Under the pieces are notes generated by a model. The model was not told the origin of the DNA. It worked only from the letters and a program-made list of their open reading frames with translations, and did no database searches. Of a DNA stretch of 11,993 bases, positions 5,155 to 11,993 are shown piece after piece (the stretch's first letter is position 1; the number at the start of each line of letters is the position of its first letter). The stretch spans positions 4,820 to 16,812 of the forward strand of contig QILY01000316.1 of the NCBI GenBank assembly GCA_003232155.1, written 5' to 3'. A program made the position numbers and the translations under genes. Origin of the DNA: Maribacter sp. (GTDB lineage: Bacteria > Bacteroidota > Bacteroidia > Flavobacteriales > Flavobacteriaceae).

Positions 5155-6591
5155 TCAATACAAAAACCGAAACACTTTTCTGGCCACTTTTATTTTCCAA
5201 CCTGTTCTTGTACTGGCCATAATGCCCCGTAATGCTTTTTGATTAATTCTTGTAGCTACTGGGTATGGGTATACCCTGCTTTCTAATTTACGGGCTGGTA
5301 TTTTGGCATGTTTGGCCAATTCCAATTCTTGTATCAATTCTCCGGCTTGTGGCGCTATCATACTTCCCGAAAGCACTTTCTTTTTCCCCACATTTTTAGT
5401 ATCATCAAACCAAATTGACATATGCCCGTAGGTGTAATCTTGAAGAATAGCTCTATCATCATGTTCAAAAGTTTGATCTTGGCGATAATTTGATACTCCC
5501 TGATTCCACATTTGTTTTTCAGTTAGGCCAAAATGTGCTACTTGGGGATCTGTAAAGGTTACCCAACTCAAATCGCCCATGGTGTTTTTCTTTTTAAATA
5601 CCGGTAATAGTATATTTCGCCATACTTGACGCACCATTTTTTCGGCGCCGTGCGAAAACATATAGCTGCCTGCTGCATCACCAATGGCATATACTTTTTT
5701 ATTCGTGGTTTTTAAATAGACATCTACTTGTATTTTTCCTGTTTCAGTTAGGGCAATACCTCCCTTTTCTAAATTCAGCCCTTTGGTATTTACAATTCTA
5801 CCTACAGAAATTAAAGTAGCATCACAGGGAATTTCAACAGTACTGCCATCTTTAGTGTTGATAATTGCATTGCCATTGATAAAAGATTTAACCTCAGCTT
5901 CATTAATAACATCAATACCTTCTTTTTTGAATTGCGTTTCTAGAATTTTCGATACGTTTTCAGGTTCTTTATTTAACAATCGAGCTCCTCTATTTATAAT
6001 CGTGACCTTTGCGCCGAATCGAGAAAATACTTGTCCCAATTCACAGCCAATAGGTCCACCACCAATAACGACCAGATGTTCGGGCAATGTTCTACAATCA
6101 AAAAAAATGTTTTCATTGGTATAGACCTGAACAGCATCCATACCCGCTATCATAATTTTTCGAGGTGCCGAACCTGTACACAAGAATATGAATTTAGCGG
6201 TATATTCTTCCCCATTTACGCTTATACTTTCTTTAGATGAAAAAGAAGCCTCGCCAATGACTACATCAATACCATGAGAACGTAGAGTAGCTGCATCTTC
6301 AGTACTTTTAATATGGTCTTGAAGTGCATGTACATGGTCAAGAATGGCACCCATATCAGCTTTGCCACTTACTGACAAGCCGAATTTTGAAGCTAACTTC
6401 GCTTGATGAAATTGATGCGCTAAATGAATCAATGCCTTGCTGGGCACGCAACCATAATTAGTGCAATCGCCGCCAAAATTATTTTCATCTTTTTCGATCA
6501 TTAGGGTTTTTAAGCCTAGCGCATTGGCCACGCCAGAACTACCAAGACCAGCAGCGCCTGCCCCTATAACAATTACATCGTATTTTTTCAT
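5155..6591 (-). CDS. FAD-dependent pyridine nucleotide-disulfide oxidoreductase (MerA/Lpd-like), substrate unknown
   Basis: The 478-residue protein is a class I flavin disulfide reductase. It has an FAD-binding GAGAAGLG at 10-17, the redox pair Cys43/Cys48 in GGDCTNYGCVPSKA, an NAD(P)-binding VVIGGGPIGCELG at about 174-186, and the second FAD motif VYAIGDAAG at about 300-308, followed by a dimerisation domain. In dihydrolipoamide, glutathione and mercuric reductases the dimerisation domain usually supplies a His-Glu acid/base pair in HPxPTxxE; here the matching stretch reads RVYPYPVATRINQ (439-451), with Tyr441 in place of His and no Glu. It also lacks the N-terminal and C-terminal metal-binding cysteines of MerA. 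The electron acceptor is therefore not the usual one, and a role as Lpd of a dehydrogenase complex is unlikely. It follows the DUF5009 gene after 77 bp and may share its transcript. Confidence 0.85.
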   Translation of the reverse strand: MKKYDVIVIGAGAAGLGSSGVANALGLKTLMIEKDENNFGGDCTNYGCVPSKALIHLAHQFHQAKLASKFGLSVSGKADMGAILDHVHALQDHIKSTEDAATLRSHGIDVVIGEASFSSKESISVNGEEYTAKFIFLCTGSAPRKIMIAGMDAVQVYTNENIFFDCRTLPEHLVVIGGGPIGCELGQVFSRFGAKVTIINRGARLLNKEPENVSKILETQFKKEGIDVINEAEVKSFINGNAIINTKDGSTVEIPCDATLISVGRIVNTKGLNLEKGGIALTETGKIQVDVYLKTTNKKVYAIGDAAGSYMFSHGAEKMVRQVWRNILLPVFKKKNTMGDLSWVTFTDPQVAHFGLTEKQMWNQGVSNYRQDQTFEHDDRAILQDYTYGHMSIWFDDTKNVGKKKVLSGSMIAPQAGELIQELELAKHAKIPARKLESRVYPYPVATRINQKALRGIMASTRTGWKIKVARKVFRFLY

Positions 6592-6668
6592 CGAAATATC
6601 TTAGGTTGGTTAGCAATAAAAAATTGGTGTGAAAAGAAATTCCACTAACCGTAAAACTTTACACATGT

Positions 6669-7754
6669 TTATATCTTTAAGAAAATCTTTCTTTGGTACA
6701 GAATGTGCGCCAATAGCACATAAAAAGCAACTACTGTAAGAGCGTACAATAAAGATGAGAGCTGCATTGACATAAAATCATGAACATATATGGTATTGAA
6801 AAGCCATCCGTGCAATGAGGTTTCACCTATCTTGATCTGACCTAAAATATTACTGATAAAGCTAGATAGAAAGTATAAGGTTATGGCATTGGCTCCGGCA
6901 TATCTAAAAATGCTTCCAAATTTAATTCCTTTTACATCCGTGAGATAATAAATCAATGCCAAGATTAAATTGGCCCATCCGGCAGTAACCAGCACAAAAC
7001 TACTCGTCCATAATGCTTTATTTATGGGAAAGAAAATATCCCACACATGACCAATAATCAATAAAGCACCACCAATACCTATTAAAATGATTTCTTTTTG
7101 GGCTAGTTTTGATGTTAATATCAATCCTGTAAATATGCCCAACAAAGAGCTTACTATTGAGGGGATGGTACTCAACAATCCTTCGGGGTCATAATCTGGC
7201 TTATAGCTATGGACTCCGAAAATTTGCACATCCAAATAATTGGCCAAATTGTTCGGGGCGCGTTCAAGGGTCGATTCTATTCCGTTTACGGGAACAAAGG
7301 TCATCAGCAGCCAATAGCCAATTAATAGAACAGTGGCTATCGCAATCAAAACTTTCCAGTTAAAGTTTAAGAATAAGATAGAAGCAAAAAAGAAAACAAC
7401 TCCAATACGTTGCAAAACCCCGGGGAATCTGATATCCGAAAAATCTTTAAAAAAGGGAAAATTGATCATAAATGCCCCCAAAAAAAGACCTAGACCAATC
7501 AGTTTCAGTGTGCGAACGGTAATTTTTTTATAGGTGCCCGCATTGGCAACTTTATTCTTATAAGCGAATACAATTGATGTGCCCACAATGAACAAAAAGA
7601 ACGGAAATACCAAATCAGTTGGTGTATAGCCATGCCATTTCGCATGTAAAAAAGGTGCATATATAGCTGACCATGTGCCCGGGGTATTTACCAAAATCAT
7701 CGAAATAATGGTAGCACCTCTAAAAATGTCTACGGATAGGATTCTGTCTTTCAT
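6669..7754 (-). CDS. DUF5009/NagX-like membrane protein of the heparan-alpha-glucosaminide N-acetyltransferase family
   Basis: This is a 361-residue polytopic inner-membrane protein with about ten hydrophobic segments. The N-terminal ILSVDIFRGATIISMILVN and the HAKWHGYTPTDLVFPFFLFI stretch (37-56) match the human HGSNAT and bacterial NagX pattern; His37 aligns with the HGSNAT histidine thought to carry the acetyl group across the membrane. Bacterial relatives have been linked by genome context to amino-sugar use, but activity is mostly untested. I chose the ATG at 7752-7754 (MKDRILSVDIFRG) because it fits the family start. An upstream ATG at 7818-7820 would add 22 polar residues and overlap the symporter gene by 31 bp; it cannot be excluded. 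It lies directly after the sodium symporter, suggesting a shared substrate. Confidence 0.85.
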   Translation of the reverse strand: MKDRILSVDIFRGATIISMILVNTPGTWSAIYAPFLHAKWHGYTPTDLVFPFFLFIVGTSIVFAYKNKVANAGTYKKITVRTLKLIGLGLFLGAFMINFPFFKDFSDIRFPGVLQRIGVVFFFASILFLNFNWKVLIAIATVLLIGYWLLMTFVPVNGIESTLERAPNNLANYLDVQIFGVHSYKPDYDPEGLLSTIPSIVSSLLGIFTGLILTSKLAQKEIILIGIGGALLIIGHVWDIFFPINKALWTSSFVLVTAGWANLILALIYYLTDVKGIKFGSIFRYAGANAITLYFLSSFISNILGQIKIGETSLHGWLFNTIYVHDFMSMQLSSLLYALTVVAFYVLLAHILYQRKIFLKI

Positions 7755-7789
7755 ATCATAGGTTTCAAGTTCAAAGTTGCTATTTGGAT

Positions 7790-9601
7790 TTATAAAATAT
7801 TCTCCTTCATTCGATTCCATGCCTTAATCAGAAGGAATCCTGAAACCACGGCCACAGCTGTCCATATAGCTGCTGAAGTGGTTCGGCCATAGATCCAATA
7901 ACCTGTTGCAAACATTAGAGAGTACACTAAGGCAACACCCAATAGCATAGCAGTAATGCCAGATGGCACACTCCACTTTTCATGTGAAGTCACAACTTCA
8001 ATGTTGTCAGCTTTCGCTTCATTTACCACCTTTTTCCAACCCGGACCTCCAGGTTGAATTTTTCTATAGAAGCTTTGCAGCACTTCTTTTGACTCGGGTT
8101 GGGTCATAAACGTTGCGGTTACCCAAATTATAGTGGTCACTATCATTACAAAGGGAAGCTCTGCCCAATCGGGCAAAAGACCGTTGTCGATATCAAAGAG
8201 GAAAGATTTTAATGAAGTTGTTGCTATAAGAATGGATAAAATTCCTGATGCGAACATAGCTGTAATTTCACTCCATGCATTAATACGCCACCAGAACCAT
8301 CTTAATATAAAAATTATACCCGTACCTGCGCCAAAAGATAATAAGAGGTTAAACACGCCCATGGCATTTTGCATAGCCAAGGCCAATAACGCACTCAAAA
8401 CCATTAAGACTACTGTAGATAATCTTCCAAAAGCTACCATTTGTTTTTCAGTAGCATCAGGATTTATCTGTTGTTTGTAAAAATCAAAAACCAAATAAGA
8501 TGATCCCCAATTCAATTGCGTAGAAATTGTGCTCATGTAGGCTGCAATTAATGAGGCCAGTACAATACCCAAAAGCCCACTTGGAAGTTTGGTCAACATC
8601 GCTGAATACGCTAGATCATGTCCCAGTTTATCCGCAGGTACGTTGGGGAAGGCCTCTGCTATACTTGCAATATCAGGATAAACCACAATCGAAGCTAGTG
8701 CCACCAAAATCCAAGGCCAAGGGCGTAATGCATAGTGCATAATATTAAAAAAGAAAGTTGCCCCAATGGCATGGTTTTCGTTCTTTGCAGCAAGCATACG
8801 CTGTGCGATGTATCCGCCGCCGCCCGGCTCTCCTCCTGGATACCAAGTGGCCCACCATTGCACCGCTAACGGAATAACTAAAATCGTAATAAATGTCTTC
8901 TTATCGCTGAAGTCTGGGAGGATATCCATTTTAGATTTTACAAGCTCATTGTCCATAATTGCCTGAATACCTCCCACTTCGGGTATATTCACCAAATAAT
9001 AAGCAGCTCCAATAGCTCCTGCCATGGCTACAAAAAACAATAAAAAATCAGTGTATACTACGCCTTTAAACCCTCCTAAAGCACTAAATACAACCGTTAT
9101 TAGTCCGGCTCCGACAACAGTTTGCCAAGGTTCGAGGCCTAACATAATACCTCCAATTTTTATGGCTGCCAAAGTAACGGCCGACATAGTAATTACATTG
9201 AAAAGAACTCCTAAATAAACAGCTCTGAATTTTCTTAAAAAACTTGCCGGTTTACCACCATAACGTAATTCATAAAACTCTAAGTCCGTTTTTACATTCG
9301 ATTTCCGCCAAAGTTTGGCATAAACGAAGACCGTAAGCATTCCAGTGAGCAAAAAACACCACCATCCCCAGTTTCCTGAAACTCCTGTTGTTCTTACCAG
9401 ATCAGTTACAAGATTCGGCGTATCTGTCGAAAATGTGGTAGCTACCATTGACAGCCCTAATAACCACCATGGCATTGTTCGTCCGGAAAGAAAAAATTCA
9501 GAAGAGTTTTTTCCCGATTTTTTAGAGACATAAATACCTATACCTAAAATAATTGTAAAGAAGACAATAATAAAACTATAATCGAGGGTGCTCAATTCCA
9601 T
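7790..9601 (-). CDS. Sodium:solute symporter (SSS/SLC5 family), substrate unknown
   Basis: This 603-residue inner-membrane protein has about 14 hydrophobic segments and the SSS layout. An early segment contains LGLSMVATTFSTDTPNLVT (48-66), where the family places Na+-site residues. A loop at 249-275 reads QWWATWYPGGEPGGGGYIAQ and on to RMLAAKNE, and MSTISTQLNWGSSYLVFDFY (356-375) corresponds to the conserved segment holding the second sodium site. The extra C-terminal part from about 500 includes a soluble stretch and two more membrane spans, as in long SSS members. The ATG at 9599-9601 is the natural start. Substrate cannot be read from sequence; the following DUF5009/NagX-like gene hints at a sugar or amino sugar. 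No TonB-dependent receptor or glycosidase lies in the window to confirm that. Confidence 0.93.
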   Translation of the reverse strand: MELSTLDYSFIIVFFTIILGIGIYVSKKSGKNSSEFFLSGRTMPWWLLGLSMVATTFSTDTPNLVTDLVRTTGVSGNWGWWCFLLTGMLTVFVYAKLWRKSNVKTDLEFYELRYGGKPASFLRKFRAVYLGVLFNVITMSAVTLAAIKIGGIMLGLEPWQTVVGAGLITVVFSALGGFKGVVYTDFLLFFVAMAGAIGAAYYLVNIPEVGGIQAIMDNELVKSKMDILPDFSDKKTFITILVIPLAVQWWATWYPGGEPGGGGYIAQRMLAAKNENHAIGATFFFNIMHYALRPWPWILVALASIVVYPDIASIAEAFPNVPADKLGHDLAYSAMLTKLPSGLLGIVLASLIAAYMSTISTQLNWGSSYLVFDFYKQQINPDATEKQMVAFGRLSTVVLMVLSALLALAMQNAMGVFNLLLSFGAGTGIIFILRWFWWRINAWSEITAMFASGILSILIATTSLKSFLFDIDNGLLPDWAELPFVMIVTTIIWVTATFMTQPESKEVLQSFYRKIQPGGPGWKKVVNEAKADNIEVVTSHEKWSVPSGITAMLLGVALVYSLMFATGYWIYGRTTSAAIWTAVAVVSGFLLIKAWNRMKENIL

Positions 9602-9787
9602 AAGTTGATAGGTATCGGTTAATTAGTTAGTCATTAAACCCGGATTATGTATTAGAACTTCGTTATGAGGTTCTAAACAGCAATGAATCAGGGAGTTTTA
9701 TTGGTTTCAGCATACTATTATCAGACCAAGCTTATCACTTGTTCGAGCTATTCAAACAAAATACTGTGTTAATTAGAACTTAGCCCT
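9602..9787. other. Leader of the symporter gene with TTAGAAC repeats
   Basis: This 186-bp gap lies between ctpA and the symporter gene, both on the minus strand. An inverted repeat TTAGAAC (9652-9658) and GTTCTAA (9670-9676) with an 11-base loop sits about 50 bases upstream of the symporter start. The word attagaactt occurs at 9651-9660 and again at 9772-9781. These could be operator sites or chance matches in A/T-rich DNA. No exact TAnnTTTG element and no intrinsic terminator for ctpA were found. Confidence 0.35.
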
Positions 9788-11416
9788 CTACTTTAAAATT
9801 CCTTCATACTTCGAGGTATTCCCTAAAAGCTCTGTAGCGACCAAGATAGCATCATCATTTTGTAAATAGTACTTATAAAGTCCGTCACGGTAGAAATAGC
9901 GCTTTACAATTTCGTCTTTTAGTTTGCTTTGAATTTCTTTCTTATGAATTTCTAGAGCTTCGGTTTTACTCTTATCAATAGTCACTAAAAGGTTTTTGAA
10001 TTCATTTACTACGGTGCTATTAAAAACAACATCTTCTTTATTTGCCATGACTTCTTTAATGGCTTTTTCAATCTTTGTTTCAAAAGAGAAATCGCTTTTT
10101 GAGACGTAGTTTTTAAAGGATTGGAAATCGGCATTTGAGAATTTAAAATTGTTGATATTGTCTAATTGGTTTTTGTAATAATAGTCCGTTGCAAAGTCGA
10201 AAATTACGCTGTTGTTCAATAGTGCAGTAGTAAGCGAATTGGCTTTTGCCGTAGTCACTTCAATATCTGGTAAAACCCCACCACCATCTTTTACTTTTCG
10301 ACCGTTTCTGGTTTTGAACTCATTAAAAGCAGTGTTGCGTACGGCATTGTTATCTTCATCCCTATTCCAGTAATCCAAAGATTGAATGCACCTTCCTGAA
10401 GGAGTAAAATAACGCGATATGGTAACTTTTAACTGGGTGCCATAGGTCAATTTCAAGGGGCGTTGTACCAAGCCTTTCCCAAAACTACGGGCGCCCATGA
10501 CCACAGCACGGTCAAGATCCTGTAAACTGCCCGAAACAATTTCACTGGCCGAAGCGCTACTACCGTTCACCAATACCACTAGCGGAATTTCAGTATCCAC
10601 AGCTTTATTCTTAGTTTTATATTCGCGGTTAAACTTTTTGACTTTTGATTTTGTGGTTACGATAAGCTCACCTTTTTTAACAAAAAGATTGGTCACGTTT
10701 ATAGCTTCGGACAATAATCCACCAGGATTCCCCCTAAGATCTAAAATTATTTTTTCAGCACCTTGGCCCTTTAGGTCAATAAGAGCTTCTTTGGTTTGTT
10801 TTGATGCTTTTGCGTTGAACTTTGCCAATACAATATAACCTGTTTTGTCATCGACCATTTTATAAAAAGGCACGGCATCAACCTCTACGGCAGCTCTGGT
10901 GATGGTTGTTGTCTTGGTCTCACCTTGTCTTTTGTATGTGATTTTAACAGTTGTATTGTTGGCTCCTTTTAATAACTCACTGGCATTGTCATCAAAATCA
11001 GAAACCTTGATATCCCCTATTTTTATAATTTCATCGCCTGCTTTAAGGCCTGCTTTATCCGCAGGGTAATCTTTATAAGGCTCAATAATGACCAACTTGT
11101 CTTTGTACGACCGTACGGTAGACCCAATACCTGAATACTCACCAGCGTTATTGATTTTATAGGCCTCTACATCTTGCTCATTCAAAAATTTGGTATAGGG
11201 ATCTAACTCATCTAACATATTTTTGATGGCGGTATCCATCAATTCTGCAGGGTTGGTCTCATCAACATAGTTCATGTTGAGCTCTTTGAACAGTGTGGTG
11301 AAAATTTCTATCTGTTTGGCAATCTCAAAGAAATCGCTTTTATAACTACTTCCTACTACAAGGAATACTACAGCAAATATGGGAATTAAAACCTTCTTCT
11401 TTAGCAATTTATTCAT
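9788..11416 (-). CDS. ctpA: C-terminal processing peptidase, S41 family
   Basis: This is an envelope serine protease that trims or degrades proteins from their C-terminus. The 542-residue sequence has a Lys-rich start and one hydrophobic segment (KKKVLIPIFAVVFLVVGSSY, 6-25), so it is exported as an anchored or signal-peptide protein. A PDZ domain follows at about 93-165 (GEYSGIGSTV to KITYKRQG). The S41 core has DLRGNPGGLL at 226-235, the nucleophile Ser289 in NGSSASASEI and the general base Lys314 in FGKGLVQ; Gln318 completes the triad by CtpB spacing (25 residues from Ser to Lys, 4 more to Gln). A helical C-terminal domain of about 150 residues has no motif I recognise. I chose the ATG at 11414-11416; the longer reading adds 14 residues encoded inside rnpA. 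It overlaps rnpA by 8 bp and is presumably translationally coupled to it. Confidence 0.94.
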   Translation of the reverse strand: MNKLLKKKVLIPIFAVVFLVVGSSYKSDFFEIAKQIEIFTTLFKELNMNYVDETNPAELMDTAIKNMLDELDPYTKFLNEQDVEAYKINNAGEYSGIGSTVRSYKDKLVIIEPYKDYPADKAGLKAGDEIIKIGDIKVSDFDDNASELLKGANNTTVKITYKRQGETKTTTITRAAVEVDAVPFYKMVDDKTGYIVLAKFNAKASKQTKEALIDLKGQGAEKIILDLRGNPGGLLSEAINVTNLFVKKGELIVTTKSKVKKFNREYKTKNKAVDTEIPLVVLVNGSSASASEIVSGSLQDLDRAVVMGARSFGKGLVQRPLKLTYGTQLKVTISRYFTPSGRCIQSLDYWNRDEDNNAVRNTAFNEFKTRNGRKVKDGGGVLPDIEVTTAKANSLTTALLNNSVIFDFATDYYYKNQLDNINNFKFSNADFQSFKNYVSKSDFSFETKIEKAIKEVMANKEDVVFNSTVVNEFKNLLVTIDKSKTEALEIHKKEIQSKLKDEIVKRYFYRDGLYKYYLQNDDAILVATELLGNTSKYEGILK

Positions 11417-11786
11417 GGTCAATTTTCTTTTTGAATTTGTGAAGTGCCAACTTAACATGTTCTTCTATAGTTTTGTAGTTGGGCATATCTTTACCAAGGT
11501 ATAAAAATAGAAACGCAAAAGTGGCCTCGCTATTGTTAAAAACGAGCGATTTGTTCAAGCGATAAGCCTCTCGTAACAAACGTTTTATACGGTTGCGCTG
11601 CACGGCACTTTTAAAGTTTTTTTTAGGAACGGATACTCCAGCTTGTATGGACACATCAGCAGGTAGTTCAGTTTTTAGATAAATGAGCTTTATAGGAAAA
11701 CTAGAAACACTCTTCCCTTCAACAAAGAGCTTTTCAATCAGCTTTTTGCTTTTTAGTTTTTCTCTCTTGGGAAACTCGTATGCCAT
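11409..11786 (-). CDS. rnpA: Ribonuclease P protein component
   Basis: RnpA is the protein cofactor of RNase P, which removes 5' leaders from tRNA precursors. The 125-residue protein is of normal length and has the FPKREKLKSKK start, VSVPKKNFKSAVQRNRIKRL with the RNR motif at 64-66, and the LLREAYRLNK helix that binds RNA. The ATG at 11784-11786 (MAYEFPKREK) is chosen over a start 31 residues upstream, whose extension runs through the 20-bp repeat and the end of the preceding gene. Its stop codon overlaps the ctpA start (ATGAATAA). There is no rpmH next to it, unlike the common rpmH-rnpA pairing near the origin in many bacteria. Confidence 0.96.
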   Translation of the reverse strand: MAYEFPKREKLKSKKLIEKLFVEGKSVSSFPIKLIYLKTELPADVSIQAGVSVPKKNFKSAVQRNRIKRLLREAYRLNKSLVFNNSEATFAFLFLYLGKDMPNYKTIEEHVKLALHKFKKKIDHE

Positions 11787-11817
11787 AGCGGCATAAAAGT
11801 AAACAATATACCTTGTA

Positions 11818-11837
11818 TTGCATCGAGGAACTTTATT
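11818..11837. repeat. 20-bp perfect direct repeat, copy 2
   Basis: This is identical to 3220-3239, same orientation. It lies between rnpA and the upstream peptidase gene and includes the last bases of that gene: the stop codon at 11833-11835 is inside the repeat. The rnpA start is 31 bases beyond its end. Confidence 0.75.
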
Positions 11838-11993
11838 TCTTAGGCATCGGTTTTGGCGACCAAGTGTTATTTTCCGCATTCACATCGGCCATCAATTGCG
11901 AGGGATCTATTTGAATTGCTTTTATATTTTCAATAGGTCGGTCAATAGTAAAACCGTATGATGTATTTGCCCATGGCCAATCTGGTAAAACCG
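11833..11993 (-). CDS. C-terminus of a probable M1-family metallopeptidase (cut by window edge)
   Basis: Only the last 52 residues are present, from VLPDWPWANTSYGFTIDRP through IDPSQLMADVNAENN to SPKPMPKK and a TAA at 11833-11835. The pattern of a beta-strand domain ending in IDPxxxMADVNxxxN is what I associate with the C-terminal part of flavobacterial M1 (aminopeptidase N-like) metallopeptidases. The catalytic HExxH region lies outside the window, so the assignment rests on the tail alone. It ends 46 bp before rnpA on the same strand, which may allow read-through into rnpA-ctpA. Confidence 0.6.
   Translation of the reverse strand, partial: VLPDWPWANTSYGFTIDRPIENIKAIQIDPSQLMADVNAENNTWSPKPMPKK

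Noticed and set aside
11787..11879. 31-residue N-terminal extension of RnpA
   Set aside because: The extension reads through the 20-bp repeat and into the peptidase gene; RnpA proteins start near the FPKRExL motif.
1..11993. CRISPR array, tRNA, rRNA, insertion sequence or toxin-antitoxin pair
   Set aside because: No regularly spaced repeats, tRNA-like cloverleaf, transposase motif or paired small genes were found by reading both strands.

Overview
The window looks like core chromosome of a marine-type Flavobacteriaceae bacterium (Bacteroidota). The evidence is the A/T-rich third positions, the lack of strong Shine-Dalgarno sites, several exact copies of the Bacteroidota -7 promoter element TAnnTTTG, and a gene order I associate with that family (pdxA, DUF177, rpmF, fabH, accB, accC on one side; rnpA next to an S41 protease on the other). 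I cannot fix the genus. All genes except the riboflavin synthase gene lie on the minus strand.

Region 1 to 4401 (minus strand) runs, in transcription order, pdxA (vitamin B6), a gap with a good promoter and a possible repeat remnant, DUF177/yceD, rpmF (L32), an intrinsic terminator, then fabH, accB and the first part of accC. FabH starts fatty acid chains, and AccB and AccC carboxylate acetyl-CoA to supply malonyl units. This is the familiar yceD-rpmF-fabH neighbourhood without plsX and with accBC attached. Two non-coding structures stand out: an imperfect tandem duplication of about 40 bp in the fabH leader and a long interrupted hairpin between accB and accC.

Region 4402 to 5154 holds ribE (riboflavin synthase) on the plus strand, divergent from pdxA. 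The 59-bp gap carries two facing -7 elements whose predicted start sites nearly coincide. ribE then converges on an oxidoreductase gene, and the 106-bp junction contains a probable dispersed flavobacterial repeat.

Region 5155 to 9601 (minus strand) reads as sodium:solute symporter, DUF5009/NagX-like membrane acetyltransferase-family protein, and a flavin disulfide oxidoreductase that keeps its redox cysteines but lacks the usual C-terminal His-Glu pair. This is the least explained part of the window and may be a small uptake/modification module.

Region 9602 to 11993 (minus strand) holds the C-terminus of a probable M1 metallopeptidase, rnpA (RNase P protein) and ctpA (S41 processing protease), the last two overlapping by 8 bp. 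I found no CRISPR array, tRNA, rRNA, insertion sequence or clear new defence or biosynthetic system. The points worth following are mainly regulatory and repeat-like, plus the unusual oxidoreductase.
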